Below are positions 1 through 12,835 of a stretch of DNA of 64,000 bases, piece after piece. How positions within the stretch are numbered: position 1 is the stretch's first letter; each line of letters starts with the position of its first letter. Source of the stretch: Tricholoma matsutake (Eukaryota > Basidiomycota > Agaricomycetes > Agaricales > Tricholomataceae); NCBI GenBank assembly GCA_026075535.2, contig AP026543.1, forward strand, positions 2,480,001-2,544,000. The letters are read 5' to 3'. Position numbers and translations under genes: made by a program. The notes under the pieces were generated by a model. It had not been told where the DNA came from, searched no databases, and saw only the letters and a program-made list of their open reading frames with translations.

Positions 1-66
1 AGGCTGAGGTTTCTGGACGTCGCACTGTTAGCAGAGTTCTGCCCACCACCATTCTCATTATCTCGC

Positions 67-3000
67 CATGGACCTGCCGCCAGCCTGGTGTCAAGTCTGT
101 GTTTGCAGGCGCATGTTCTCTGTACTACAAGCCTATACTTTTCACAAGCATAGTTGCCAGAAGACAAAGAAATGGCTTTCCAGCAGTCTGGAGAAAGCTA
201 AAGAGGTCTGGCAGTCCAAGAAGCATTGAAAAACAGAAGTAATGCAAAGCACAACTGTGGAAAGCCCTATGGACCAAAATGTAGCTGTTGAACAAGAATT
301 AAACAATGTTGCACTCACCATGCAAAATGAAGTAAGACTTATGATGTTGGTGCAGCTCATTGCTCATTGAATCGCTATTATACTGGTTAGAGTGCCTCCA
401 TGAATGATGAAGACTTGGATCAACCACTGGCAGAGTGCAGGGGTTGCCAGGAAAACTGCCAACTACCCAAGCGCTACCGGGATATACTACCTGAACCTCC
501 AGCAGCACTTCCTCCAGCTCCTCAACCAGAAGCGTCAGAATGTGCACTGACCACATCTCCAGCTACCATACCAGCATCATCCTCATCCGAGCAACCCCCA
601 AATGTTTATTCCCATGTCAGGAGACTGCTGAAATCCATACAGAATAAATTTGGCCTTTTCTGGCAGTATCATGCAACTCATTTCCCCCAAGCCACGATTC
701 CAATGAGAATATAATGTGTGATGACCTGATGGATACATCCCCGGATACTTTTCCTGACCATCCAGCTGACTCTTACCACCCATATCCAAATCAGTCATCA
801 TTTTTACTAGGAGAATGGTACTGGAACAGTGGGTTAAAGAAAACGCAATCTGGCTTTCAGGATCTCATCAAGATAGTTGGGCATCCAAACTTTCAACCTG
901 AGGACATTTCAGGGACAAACTGGCAGCTTATTAATGTGCAGCTGAGTGGAGATCAGCCATGCAACCCATTGAACGATGAAGGCTGGGAGGATGAAGAGGA
1001 TAACAGCAGGTGGGTTAAAACCCCAATCAAGATCAAGGTTCCATTCCCCAGAAGGTCACTGCATCCAGGGCAAAAGGAGTTCAATGCGGGAACGCTTCAT
1101 CACTGCAAGCTGGTGTCAGTGATTAGGGAGAAAATTATGCATCCCTCTAACCATCCACACCTCCATTTTGAGCTGTATGAGTTATTTTGGCAACTAACTG
1201 AAGCTTCTAAACCAGTCAAAGCTCACGGAGAACTCTACACTTCAGAGGCATTCATTGAGGCTCACCATGACCTTCAGGATTCTCCCAGAGAGCTGGGATG
1301 CGACCTTCAGAGAGTTGTAGTGGGTCTTATGTTCACCTCAGATGGTACTCAGCTCTCAGCATTCAGCACCGCTAAACTATGGCCAATTTATCTTGCGATG
1401 GGGAACGAGTCGAAGGACAGAAGGTCAAAGCCCTCCTGTCAAGCATTTGAGCACATCACCTACCTAGAGATGGTGAGTAGGACCTCATTAACTTTGTGCT
1501 AGTATGTGATCCTCATTCCTTTTTGAATGACAGCTCCCAGATGCATTTAAAGCCTTTGCCACAGAGCACCTGGGTGGAAAGGGCCCAAATGGAGCATTCA
1601 TGGCCCATTGTCATCGAGAAATCTATAATGCTCAGTGGGAGATCATCCTTGATGATGAATTGCTGGAAGCTTATGAGCATGGAATCGTGATTATGTGTTG
1701 CGATGGCATTCGGCATCACTTTTACCCTCATATATTTACATATTCTGCAGACTACAAGGAGAAGTAAGCCAAGATTCTTTTGAATGCCGGTGTCTTTAAC
1801 TCAAAGTTTTGAAAGAATTCTTATAGCTAGCATTCATAATCTTGGTTGGTGCCCTTGTCCTCATTGTCTCATACCATTAGATTGTGTTGCCAATATGGGG
1901 ATGCATCAAGATATGACACAGCGCAGGACTCTTGCCTGGATTGATGATGTGAAATGGCATAATCGTGTTGAGATGGCACATGAGAAGATATATGAGCAGG
2001 GTTATGTGGTTGATAGTACGGCAGTGGAAGATCTCCTACAAGAAGATTCTCTTGTTCCAACAGCAGTATGACCTTCTTACCTCTCTGATGGTTGACTTTA
2101 ATGCTCATGCTTTGTCAGAATGCATTTTCAAGCAAGCTGGCACCATTTGGTTTCAATACATTTGGCATGCTCGCTGTGGATCTCATGCATGAGGTTGAGC
2201 TTGGTGTCTGGAAGGCAGTTTTCATACATCTACTATGCATTCTAGATTGCCAAAATGAAAGCCTCAAGCATGAGTTAGATAGACGGCAAGCATTGTTTGA
2301 AGCCTCAGAAGGCTTGATACTGATATTTCCATTAGATTTCAAGAGATTCCTCCTTTCGGGGTTGATGGCATAAGAAAAATAAGGTCAAACCAGTTGGAAT
2401 TGAAGAAGATGACTGCTCATGATTATGAGGATATGTTACAAGTGGGTGTTATCACTAGTATTCTTGACTTGACTGATATCATTCACATAGTGTGCTATAT
2501 CCATTTTTGATGGTCTTCTGCCTGAACCCCACAATACATATGTTCTCAAGCTCTTATTTGAATTAGCCCACTGGCATGGTCTTGCCAAGCTTGGCATGCA
2601 CATGGATGTGACTCTAGACATTTTATCCCATGTCACTACATCTCTGGGAAACAGCCTATGGACATTTGAGGAAAAGACATGTGAAGCATTTGAGACTCAA
2701 GAGTTGGAACGCGAGCATGCTGCTTGGCAATGATGTCAGGAGAAATCCACAATTAATGTGGTGTCTGGATCAAGAGGACCTATGGCATCCAACAGTAATG
2801 CACGGAAGCAGAAGAAGCTCAATCTGAGGACTTATAAGTACCATGCACTTGGCGACTATGTTGACACCATCCAGCGCTTTGGTACAACTGACTCATATTC
2901 CACTCAATCAGTAAGCTTTTACATGATATTTTGTGTAACATTGCTTACTGTGGCAGTGGGCATCAGAGTGAGCTCAAGCACCGAATGTCCAAAACTCGGT

Positions 3001-4325
3001 CACTTCGGTCTAGCGGCCGATCAATACCACAGCAAATATTGAGGATTGAGCAATGAGAGTGCCATATCAGCATGATCTACGAGAGGCTGGATCGTCAATG
3101 CCTTAGCCCATCCTCAGAAATAGAGCCAGAGGATGTTACACATGACCCTGGGGTACAGTACAACATAGGAAAGTCACAGAAATGTTCTGTACACATACTG
3201 ACCTTCCTACAAAAGAACAAGGGTGATCCCACAATCAAGGTGAACAATCTTTGTATTCTTCTGCTGATTTGTACTAACCCCTCATGCAGAATTTCTTACC
3301 AAAGTTAAGAGAACATCTACTTCCCCGGATCCAAACAGCATTGCTCTGGGAAGCTGAATCACTTTCAGAGCCTTCCAGCTTCAGAACAGGCTCAGATACT
3401 GGACTATTTCATAGTCCCGATGGAAATGCATGCAATTTTGTGTTCTTGAAGAACGACTGCATATACCACCACAAGCTTATTTGATTCCACTTTACCACTT
3501 ATGACATTCAGCATGGGACTGACATTGTTAACCCAGGGACATCTCATTGTAATGTCATGCTTCTTGCCGATGATGTGGAGAGTTTGAATCTGCATCATTT
3601 CTTGTATGCACGGGTCCTTGGCGGATATCACATAAATGCGATCTATACTGGGCCTGGCATGCATGATTTTGAAGCTCACTGCTTCAATTTTTTGTGGGTG
3701 CGATGGTTTGAGGTCATTAATCCAGGGTCTTCAGGGTGGAGTAATTCCAAGCTAGACTCTGTCCACTTCCCTCCTATGAACAAAAATTGTTCTTTCAGTT
3801 TTGTGGATCCAAAAGATGTCCTGCATGGGTGTCACATCTTACCAGCCTTTGCAAAAGGAAAATGACGAGCGGATGGGATTGGCATCTCATGCTGTGCCAA
3901 GGATAGTAAAGATTACAATCAATACTACATTAATTGGTGTGTTTATTGCTTACTTGCTACTTCTGATTTCATTCTATTCCCCTAGGTTCTCTGACAGGGA
4001 TCTTCTCATGCGCTACCACTGGGGGCTGGGTGTTGGCCACTTTCATGCACATCAGTCAGCACTCACTTCAGGGTGCATTTCCAATCTGACTGAGGATGGC
4101 CAAGAAACTCAGGCTCCAGATCTGGGGCTGCAGGAAGCATTGGGAGAGTCTCTTGCACAGGACAATGACAGAGGTACTGACATGGGTTATGAGTCGGACA
4201 AACCAGAGCTGTGTTTGGAAGACCTTGACTTGGAAGGGTGGGATGACATTGAAATGGATGACATAGAGGATGGGAAGGGGGAAGAAGATGACAGAGAGCC
4301 TGAAGATTTTACTGGGATGTACTAG
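67..4325 (+). pseudogene. Decayed Plavaka-type (CACTA/EnSpm-like) transposase
   Basis: Conceptual translation in shifting frames follows the layout of basidiomycete Plavaka transposases. The N-terminus has a C2H2-like finger (C-x2-C, H-x3-H/C near 88-155). Next come YPNQSSFLLGEWYWNSG (about 785-835), HGELYTSEAFIEAHHDLQDSP (1224-1290), KLWPIYLAMGNESKDRR (1375-1425), an ADLMHE-like VDLMHEVELGVWKA (about 2176-2218), LGDYVDTIQRFGTTDSYST (2850-2905) and an acidic C-terminus ending in a stop near 4325. GT-AG introns fit at 1473-1533, 1764-1815, 2911-2956 and 3240-3289, each restoring family-like protein on both sides. In-frame stops (for example near 227) and one-base shifts (for example near 3890) break it. 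The family is a cut-and-paste DNA transposase. No terminal repeats or target duplication were found, so element ends are unknown. Confidence 0.8.
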
Positions 4326-5377
4326 GCGTACATTTCTTAACATGTGTCGGCTCAGATTGGACATCTATGTATGTAGCATTCGTTTGCACTTTCTTTATCT
4401 AGTTGTCATGGAGGTCTACCTGGTCTAATTCATATTTTTGCTCTTATAGGTTTTACCGCTGCTATGGAATAATATCAGGGTCTCAACGCACCATATATAT
4501 AGCCTTGTACTAGTACCTATCATGGCTCTGTGCTCGACATCAAGTCGCACCAGAAATAGCCTGAGAATTCCCCTCCACATTTGTTACTAGTAGGCCACTC
4601 ATTGGCAAGAATTTTCACTCACTGACCCTTTGAGAGAATGAAGTCGAGCGGTTATGCTGCAGAGATTTATGTAGATGCTTATTGTGTCAAACCCAACTTT
4701 GGGGGAGACCCATCCCTTGCAATAAACACATCCCTCTTCAAATCATCATGATTTGACTATACTGAATGTCCTACATTTCCCAATTCTGGTGCATATAGTA
4801 CTTTGGGAATGACATCCTGTTATCAAATTCATGGCTCTACAATGAATGGTGCAACAACTCAGTGTGGCAGCTGACTTCAGTGAGTTTGTGACTGCATTCG
4901 AGAACTAGTGAATCATTTCTTTCAAGTAGCCACTACATCTACAAACCTAGCGGAAAGTTTTTGGATTCAACATCATGGTGCAGTGCCCACCTTGTCCTAT
5001 GGGAGCTTGGCATTGTTATCGAGTTTCCTCTGGGGCATCAATCATCATCATTCCCTCAGCCTCATCAGCGGCCACTCAAACCTCCCCATCCAACCACTGG
5101 CACATGAGATGGCCAGCCGGGGTCTCTGAGTCAGGCTATTCAGATGGGTTGAGCCTGAGCATGGGTTTCAAAAGGAGGAGAACTACAGTAAGGGATTTAT
5201 TGACATGCAATCTGGATAAGTTATACCCTGGCTGTACACAATTCCTCCGGTGCTTCAAGTTGTCCCCGATGTCCGACATCGGTGGCGGTGTGGACAGATG
5301 TTGGTCTTAATTGAGAAAGACAATTTTAATTTGACTGGGGATCACCTGTGTCCACTCATGGTAAGCTTGATGTCTGA
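4326..5377. other. Intergenic, no gene recognised
   Basis: No reading frame with recognisable protein similarity, no RNA gene and no clear terminal repeat was seen. The first part may still belong to the 3' end of the Plavaka element. Confidence 0.4.
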
Positions 5378-6007
5378 GAGGACCCCCAATAGTAGGTGGG
5401 AAGGCCTGATCCTGAAAAACAAAATCAGGCTATAAAAGTTTGGACAAAAGTTTTGAAAATTAGGTGTTTTGGTTCAGATAAAATCAGGCCTCCACAAGAA
5501 TTTCAAAAATTTGTTTGGATTCTCGATCAGGCCTCAAAACTCCAAAAATTCATTTGGATTCATTGATCAGGCTGGGCTGTTGCTATGTGATTGAATTTCA
5601 AATTTGCTGGCTTAACCATCTAGCATGTATAATGCTTCTCAGAATGTTAAACCATGCATATTATATTTGTGAATTATGAGACAGCAGTAGAAAACCATGG
5701 GTCCTTGATCATTGAACTAGCTACGTACATAATAAAAAAATACACAGCTATGGTTTGATCACACAACCAACTACTCCAATTGCATTCTCATTACAGATTA
5801 TCACATGTACCATTACACCATCCGGTAATTTGAACGGACATTGTATGAGGCCTGCATGTAGCACCCAAAATTTCATTCAGATGGAAAATCAGGCCTATCC
5901 CTAGATTTTGAAGATTTTGTTCAGATAAAATCAGGCATGGGCACTTTTTTTGGCCAACATTCATTTGGATGGGGACCAGGCCCTCCCACCTATTATCAGG
6001 GGTCCTC
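5378..6007. mobile_element. 630-bp MITE-like element with 35-bp terminal inverted repeats
   Basis: The ends 5378-5412 and 5973-6007 are inverted copies of each other, matching at about 30 of 35 positions by eye. Each end begins GAGGACCCC and contains TAGGTGGGA. Inside both ends lie further copies of AAAATCAGGC in opposite orientations, a typical subterminal repeat pattern. There is no coding capacity. The flanks GTCTGA and GTCCGA could be a 6-bp target duplication with one mismatch, but this is weak. It is best read as a non-autonomous DNA transposon of unassigned superfamily. Confidence 0.7.
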
Positions 6008-7595
6008 GTCCGAGTCACTTGGCAGGCTGGTCCATCAGTGAACCTGAACCTGAACTTAATGAGTTGGTGGCTGTGTACTACTTAACCCTAATAGGATTTC
6101 AAACATTAGCATGAGAAACTCCTAACTTCAAGTTCAAGTTGACTCAGAATTTCTTCTGTTCCCTCACTGTCTTTCTTCATTTCTGGCAGTGCTGCTCTCT
6201 AGTTCCTGGCTCTGCAGGTCTGACTTTTGTCACCTGCCCGGTTGTGTCTGACTTTTCATCATGCAACCCTATGCTTTGCCTTTGGCCCCTTGAACCTATC
6301 AGCACTGGCAGCCCGACCTGAAGCTCTTGACAGCGCTAAGGGCAATATCCTCTTGGATGTCCCACTAACGGAGATTGCCATTTGAGTCTCTTGTGGCGCC
6401 CTGAAGGCTCAACATTTTATCTACATCATCAGTATGTCCTTGCCTCAGGCTGGCCTTGCCATTTAGTATTCCCTTGGCTAGTAAGTAGACTGTCGTGCTC
6501 ATACCGTTGAACCCTGCAAAAAACCCTTGGTCAAGTGGTGAAAATCATCGAGCATGCTCTAGTCCACCTCCAGCCAGCATGCACTAGCTTCCATCAGATG
6601 GCATCTGGTGTGAGGGGTATGCAGAGGTGTTGGCTTGATGTAGTGGCAATGATACGCTTCTCAATGTGTCGGATGGCCCCACATGGTGAGAGCCTCTTTG
6701 CTTACCCTGCCCTATGGGCTATGCAACACCCGCCCTTTACTTGTGTCCAGGAATTTAGTGCAAGCGATGCATGGCTGTAGGGTGTTGGGCAATCAAAGAT
6801 CAAAAGCTGATGCATTTTCTAGTCTAGTTAATCAAAGTTCATTCTGAAGGGCATCCATATTTCCCACATCAGACGCAACTGACTAAAAGCCCAGGCACAG
6901 TTGCACTCAGGCCTTCAAACTATTCATCACCCCATTAGCTGAGTTTGACTGCATTCAAGTTTGCGATATGGTGACTGCCAGGGAGCAGGAACAAACTTGG
7001 TTGCTGGTATGATACTATCCTCCCCACCATTTATCTAGAAAATGACTCGGTCACTCATCTGGACTGTATTGTTTACTAAACTTCTTTCCACAGAGCTGGA
7101 GTGAATCATCCTCTTCTTCAGCCCCTTTGCAATGCATCTACCATCGGCTTGATGTAATGCTTGAGGTTCCAGTGTTCCCCTTACCTGAAGCATACACATA
7201 TCACACATGCAGTAGCTAAACAATGTAATACAGTCGTTTATAGCCCTAGAAAAAGTCTGGCAGGTCAAAAAAGCTTCCACATGTACCATCTGAACAATCT
7301 TTTATATTATTTGCCATCATCAGTTCTTCGTAATGAGCTGGACAATCATGATGTTGATGGTCAGTTGGCTGCGCATAAATTCTGAAAGAGCTGCATCTGA
7401 CTACTCATAGGTGTACTTGGAGATGCAGCACAAAGCATTGATATTCAATTGATGGCTAGTTGACCCTATGAATACATATATGTCCTATATCACTCTATAT
7501 TCACATATCAGACACCGGATGGCCTCATCACTGAAGTTTTTGAGAGTCCCTTGCAAGCACAATGCGGCATCTTCTGATGGTGCTCAAAAAGGCTG
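6008..7595. other. Intergenic, no gene recognised
   Basis: Short open frames only, none with recognisable motifs. No repeats longer than a few tens of bases were noticed. Confidence 0.35.
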
Positions 7596-7926
7596 CTATC
7601 CCTCTCGGTTTTTCTTCATGGCCAACAGCACCACTGGGCAGTCACATTCAATTGCCTCCTCTCCCCTCTGTCTTGCCCCACAGGCAAGGTATTTGAACCG
7701 AGGATATCTGATCAGTTGACACTTTTTATAAATTGTCATATTGCTAGCAGCTATCTGCCACACCCAAGAGTCCATAAAGGAGTGTGGTAATTCAACAAGT
7801 GACAATGTAAGGAGGTATGGGTATACATATATCCAGTCCATACCTTGGCACATCAGTACATAGGTATGAAAAAAGATGGAGCTGGATGAAGTGCCCATCA
7901 TCTAGGTGCCCCCTTCCATTAGACCA
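7596..7926 (-). mobile_element. tRNA-derived SINE, copy interrupted between box A and box B
   Basis: On the minus strand the head reads TTGGTCTAATGGAAGG (box-A-like, near 7910-7926). It is followed by CACCTAGATGA, then about 150 bp of unrelated sequence, then GGTTCAAATACC (box-B-like, near 7688-7699), then GGGGAGAGGAGGCAATTGAATG. The same order of blocks, without the 150-bp interruption, occurs at 9711-9933. This is therefore a second family member carrying an insertion between the two Pol III promoter boxes. Confidence 0.55.
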
Positions 7927-8173
7927 ACCAGTTTTCTTTAACTTTCTAGTTCAATCCGAATACAACATCAAACAAAACTAGGAATACCACCACAACCAAC
8001 AAGAGTCTGCACTCTCTGACTTACCCTGTACTACCTTGCCACTTGTGAGTTGTTTTTATTCTACCTTAACCCCTACCATTTCTCTACTGCTCTAACTAAC
8101 CACCCTCCATACTTCCAACCTCTTAAGCACAGCTTCAATCTTCCCTCCCCATCTCTAACCACAACCATCACCT

Positions 8174-8640
8174 ATGGTGCATCAGATTTCTGGAACGCCA
8201 ATTGTTGAACACCCTCAGCCCTTCAGAGTAAGCATTTTATTCCATTTTTACTTTATCTAATCATCAGCTCTTTGCAGCATGGCCATTGGGTTGAGGTGTA
8301 TAGAAACCGTCAATGGTGCAAAGCCACATTTCATAGATATGATTACCAGATTCTACCAAGGTTTAAGAAATGAGGCGAGTGGAAGGAATGAGTGGTAAGC
8401 CTCTATAATATTTTGTTGGCTTTTTCTGACCATTCTTTTGAAGCAAATCTGCATTGGAGGCCTCATCATATTCGACGATGATGGGGAGGATGCAGTGTAT
8501 GCATTGTCGGATATAGTGAGGTTCAGCTGGTGAGCATCACATTTCATTTGGTACCCTCGGCATTGATCGTCTAACACTGGGCCCCACAGATAGATAGAAA
8601 TTTGTATTTTTGATTGTGAACCAGAAGCTAAAAAGCCTGA
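8174..8640 (+). pseudogene. Unidentified spliced gene relic
   Basis: An ATG at 8174 opens a frame that continues through three plausible GT-AG introns: 8228-8277, 8395-8443 and 8530-8589. The exons encode MVHQISGTPIVEHPQPFR, HGHWVEVYRNRQWCKATF and, after intron 2, CIGGLIIFDDDGEDAVYALS. The second exon has two in-frame TGA codons before its donor site, so the gene is broken or the exon is mis-modelled. I do not recognise the family. The aromatic, acidic exon 3 reads like real protein rather than chance sequence. Confidence 0.4.
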
Positions 8641-8773
8641 CTGTAGTTAATTGGAATCCATTGAATTGGCATAAGACAGTGCTATCAAGTGCTCAGTGAG
8701 TCATATAGCCCGGTGTTCTTCATCAGTGCACCCTCTAAGTAATGCACATCAGGATGGATATTACTGCTGCATT

Positions 8774-8985
8774 TGATGTGATGCAGGATGTTAGGGACTG
8801 GACTATTAGGTGTGTTTACAAATTTTGCATTTCAATGCATTTCCTTATCATTTTATACCTATTCTGTGTCGATGCTTTGATGCGACGCAGGATGTTAGGG
8901 ACTGGGCTATTAGGTGTGTTTACAAATTTTGCATTTCAATGCATTTCTTTATTATTTTATACCTATTCTGCATCAATGCTACTAC
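8774..8985. repeat. Tandem duplication, unit about 104 bp
   Basis: Two adjacent copies begin GCAGGATGTTAGGGACTGG at about 8783 and 8887. Each continues through GGTGTGTTTACAAATTTTGC to TTTATACCTATTCTG with few differences. Confidence 0.8.
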
Positions 8986-9710
8986 TTATTGATCACACCG
9001 CCAGATCTGCTTTCAGAAGAAGAAGATCAAGCCTTCAAACAAAACTCGCTCCCACCCATAGCCATGGCCAACAACACGAATGACCCATCTTGAGTCAGAT
9101 TTGGTGCATGAAACTTTTCATTGCAAGCTCAGAATAACCCGATAACTTGGCTTGGATGTGGAGTTCATCAGACATGGAGGTGATATCACAGGGAACAGCC
9201 TGGGTGGCATCGGTCCAACACCGGTATGCTTGTGATTCTGCCTTGCCAAAGTTTTCTTCATTGAACTTGACTTTCATAGCAAAGTTCCTCGTACCCAGCC
9301 CGGTTCTGTTGCTCCTTCGCCTCATTACAAGTTTCCAGACTGTAGTGCATTGCCAGGGAATGTGGGGTGGTGTGATGGCCCAGGTTGTCTCACATTTGAG
9401 TCATCCTGGATGTCACATGCACCATCATGACCTGCTTTACACTACAATACCCTGCAAGCTTGTTGTCCTTCATTTGGATCCCAACAACCAATGCAGGAGT
9501 GGTGTGGGAATGTGGCAGTCATTATGCTGAATGACATTGAGATGGGATGAGAAGGCTGGCCAGTGTACGCTATCAGCGACGGCTGCCCCAAGAGGATGTC
9601 AGCACAGGTGAGAACCACAGGTGAGAACCCCTGCAATGATATCGAAGAAATCGAGTAGTTTGGGCTCAAGGCGATTGTTTCACCCTAAAGGTACGTTGTG
9701 TTAAATATCA
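8986..9710. other. Intergenic, no gene recognised
   Basis: Open frames on both strands (for example 9095-9325 minus and 9147-9530 plus) overlap one another and show no recognisable motif, so no gene is called. Confidence 0.3.
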
Positions 9711-9933
9711 TCTCTTTTTTCTTTTTTTGCAAAACAGGACAGGAATGAATTCACACCGTTGGCCCATATTCAGGAAGAATGAGATGTAGCAGATAAAACT
9801 ATTTCTTCTGTTGCATTCAATTATCTCCTCCCCCCCTCTATCTCTGAGTCCTCCAACCAGCGGGGTATTCGAACTGAGGAGCTCAACATGGCATTTGTCA
9901 TCTAGGCGCCCCTTTCCATTACACCAATGACAT
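9711..9933 (-). mobile_element. tRNA-derived SINE with A-rich tail
   Basis: Reading the minus strand, the head has ATTGGTGTAATGG (box-A-like, about 9915-9928) and CAGTTCGAATACC (box-B-like, about 9864-9876). The body then runs through GGGGGGGAGGAGATAATTG and ends in an A-rich tail, GCAAAAAAAGAAAAAAGAG, at about 9715-9733. Internal Pol III boxes in a tRNA-like head plus an A-rich 3' tail are the hallmarks of a SINE. It shares its blocks with 7596-7926. Confidence 0.65.
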
Positions 9934-9977
9934 GTATTGTCATTCCTCAAGACATACCAGAGATCATTACAAAATGA

Positions 9978-10620
9978 CAGATAATATCATTTCTTCCACC
10001 TGAACAACTCTCTGTTAGGATACACAAAAATCATATGTTGCAATTCTGTTAGCACAAGTGTCAGTTCCTGTATATCTCCTGCAAGTATCTGAGTATCTTA
10101 TCAGCAAGTGGTAGCCACCAGTAAGAATGGGATATAGAGGAAATGCCAGATAAAATCATTTCTTTAACTCGAATAATTGCATATTGGGATATACAAAAAT
10201 CATACATTCCAATTCTGTTAGTCCAAATGTCAGTTCCTGAACATCTCCTGCAAGTATCTGAGTATCTTACCAGCAAGTGGTAGGATCCAGGAAGAATGAG
10301 ATATAGAGGAAATGGCAGATATAATCATTTCTTCCACTTGAACAATTGCATGTTGGGATATACAAAAATCATACATTCCAATTCTGGGAGTACAAGCATC
10401 AGTTCCTGAACATTTCCTGAAAGTATCTGAGTATCTGGTCAGCAAACTACAAACTCTAGGAAGGATGATAGCACATTTTAAGGTCTGGATAATCTCTAGA
10501 AAGGATGTTGTTCCAAGGAAATGATAGCTAAAATCATTTCTTGTGCTTGAACAATTGTATGCTATGATATAACAATATTGTACAGCACAATCCTGTTCAA
10601 GTGTCTGACCCCTCTTCATA
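9978..10620. repeat. Tandem repeats, unit 169 bp, three copies plus a decayed fourth
   Basis: Copies start at 9978, 10147 and 10316 with CAGATAAAATCATTTCTT-like sequence. Each contains ATACAAAAATCATAC and GCAAGTATCTGAGTATCTTA. A shorter, divergent copy starts near 10528. The exact 169-bp spacing of the first three copies shows true tandem duplication. No coding role is apparent. Confidence 0.8.
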
Positions 10621-10629
10621 TTTGTTTGA

Positions 10630-10895
10630 CCATCTTTTAAGGCCTGCCCAAATTTTATCTATTGATTGTGGAGTGTTAATTGTTGATCAAATCTGTCTAG
10701 TCATACCAGATCCCTGTCATTCACTGCAATTCTGTCAGAAAAAGTGTCAGCAGCTGACCCATTGTCAACTGTGTTGCATGATGTTTTAAGGCTAGATAAA
10801 ATCTTATCTACTGATGGCAGAGTGTTAATCATTGATCAAATCTGTCTAGTCATACCAGACCCCTGCTGATTTCCAGATGTGATGGGGAAAGTTAT
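10630..10895. repeat. Second tandem pair, unit about 149 bp
   Basis: Blocks beginning TTTTAAGGCCTG (about 10635) and TTTTAAGGCTAG (about 10784) both continue to GAGTGTTAAT and ATCAAATCTGTCTAGTCATA. Confidence 0.7.
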
Positions 10896-11058
10896 AAATA
10901 GAATGGTTGGTTTGAGGAAGGTGGTTCACACTCCAATAATAGGTGGAATACCTAAGAGAACACAACTAGAGTTCCACAGGTGTGTTTGGTTTATATACTA
11001 TGTTACACCTATTGTACATTATTGTTCCTGACATGCACATACACACATGCATATGATT

Positions 11059-12036
11059 TAGTGTTTTCAGGTCCAGTTGCTTTAACCACAAAAAAGATTG
11101 TAACCAGACTGAACTGTGACTGATGTAACCAGACTATTGGTCTAGTTACATCCAGTTTTGGTATGGGATCAGTTACAGTTTCAGACAATTCAGAAAAACA
11201 TTGTGACTGATGGAAAACCAGTCATAGCCAGTCTAAAGGACTGCATGTAAGCTTACCTTGAATAGAGTTAAGCTCCACTAGCTCAGCCAGGGCAGAATAG
11301 GACCAGAGTATATAATGAAAGTGAGAAGGTACAGGAAGACTACAGCAGTGAGCAGTGCAAACATAAGAGGAAAAAAAGGAAGGAAAAGAAGATGACAAAT
11401 TAGTAGGTATATATGGGGAGATCTGACAGGTGAGTAATGGATGAGTAAGCTCCAGGAACATTCTCCAATAAAATCAGTCCCTGGTTCATCCAGAATGGTC
11501 CAGAAATGAGTGAGATATGACAAAAATAATTTCTATAGTTATAACTTGGTGATATCAACTTCCCCCATTATCAATACAAGAATCCTGCTGCAAATATCAA
11601 GTAACCTGGTTGATTATTGAGTTAAATTACTTATTACAATGGGTTGAGAAATTTTTATGTAGATCCATACAATGAGTGTTGAGGTGCTTTAACATAATAA
11701 GCATGCCGAGTTGGATTTTGTGCTGTTCATGTTTTTGAAATAACTTCACAGAAACTTTCTATATTTACACCAACCCTTGTATGTACAGTTTGGATCATTA
11801 ATAGACATATTTTGAACACAAAATACCAGAACAATAATGACATGACCAAGTTAATAACTAGTTCTGTTTGTAACCAGTTATAACCAGTTGTTTAACCACA
11901 ATTTAACTGCAAATAACTGATTAAAAGGGGTCCAGTTATGGTCCTACTTTATTTGGGTCACTATGTAACCAGTCTCAGTCTCAGTTACATGCCAAAAAAG
12001 GCAAAAGACCAGACTGGATCAGACTTTAAAACACTA
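11059..12036. mobile_element. hAT-like non-autonomous element, 978 bp (group 2)
   Basis: The element is bounded by an exact 8-bp direct repeat ATATGATT (11051-11058 and 12037-12044). Its ends are inverted: TAGTGTTTTCAGGTCCAG on the left and, reverse complemented, TAGTGTTTTAAAGTC on the right. An 8-bp duplication with TA(G)-type termini is diagnostic for the hAT superfamily. The interior has many CCAGTT/AACTGG-type subterminal motifs and no transposase. It shares terminal sequence with 22741-24435 and 42886-43192. Confidence 0.8.
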
Positions 12037-12044
12037 ATATGATT

Positions 12045-12835
12045 ACAAGTGTGCACACATGCTGCACATGTGAATGAAATTCTCATGCCTCACACTTATG
12101 TGTCTACCACTAGTATTAGAGTACATATTTGGATGTGAAAAATAAAAGAAAATTTTTATTATGCAATGTTGTTGTTTCCTAACATTATCCCCCTTTACAT
12201 CTTGACTTCCAGGCTAGGAAAAATGTTATTTGTCCACTCTGTGAAATTTTGATGGGGACAGAATTTCATCCCCTCATAGTCCATTCTTGCAATACACTGT
12301 GGAGTGTTTGGATTAGGTTTGAAAAATTGGGAAATTGTTTTATGTGCTCACTTACAATTTTCTTTGGATTCCCACAAGCTATTTTCATCTGTATAGTCTT
12401 TCCACTTTACTAAGAACTCCAGTTTATTTCACTGAAGGTGGGAATCTAGGATTTCTTTAACAACATATTCAGGTACACCTTCCACTGTTATTAGAGCTTG
12501 GGGTGATGTTTGTTGGCCAGGAATAATTAAGGTGGAACATGGGGCACACTGCAGATAAAAATTCACACACCACACTCATACCTGTGTACAGAACTTTGCA
12601 CCCACCTATTCTGACTGGAGTCTGACCATAGTCTGATTGGACAACAAGAAGGAGTCCAATCAGACTGTTATTGGACTATTATTGGACTGTCACTCCAAGA
12701 TGATATCTTGACTTGGGAGATTTCTGAGAGTATTCCGAGTAAATTCCAGTCTGAGTATAGTCTGAGTACAGTCCAAGCAACTAGTTAACTTGGTGAAAAT
12801 TTTGACCCAGTCCCCACAAAATAATGAACATAAGG
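12045..12835. other. Intergenic, no gene recognised
   Basis: AT-rich, without recognisable protein or RNA genes. Around 12600-12780 there are repeated short motifs of the type AGTCTGA/AGTCCAA that could be subterminal repeats of an unrecognised element. Confidence 0.35.
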
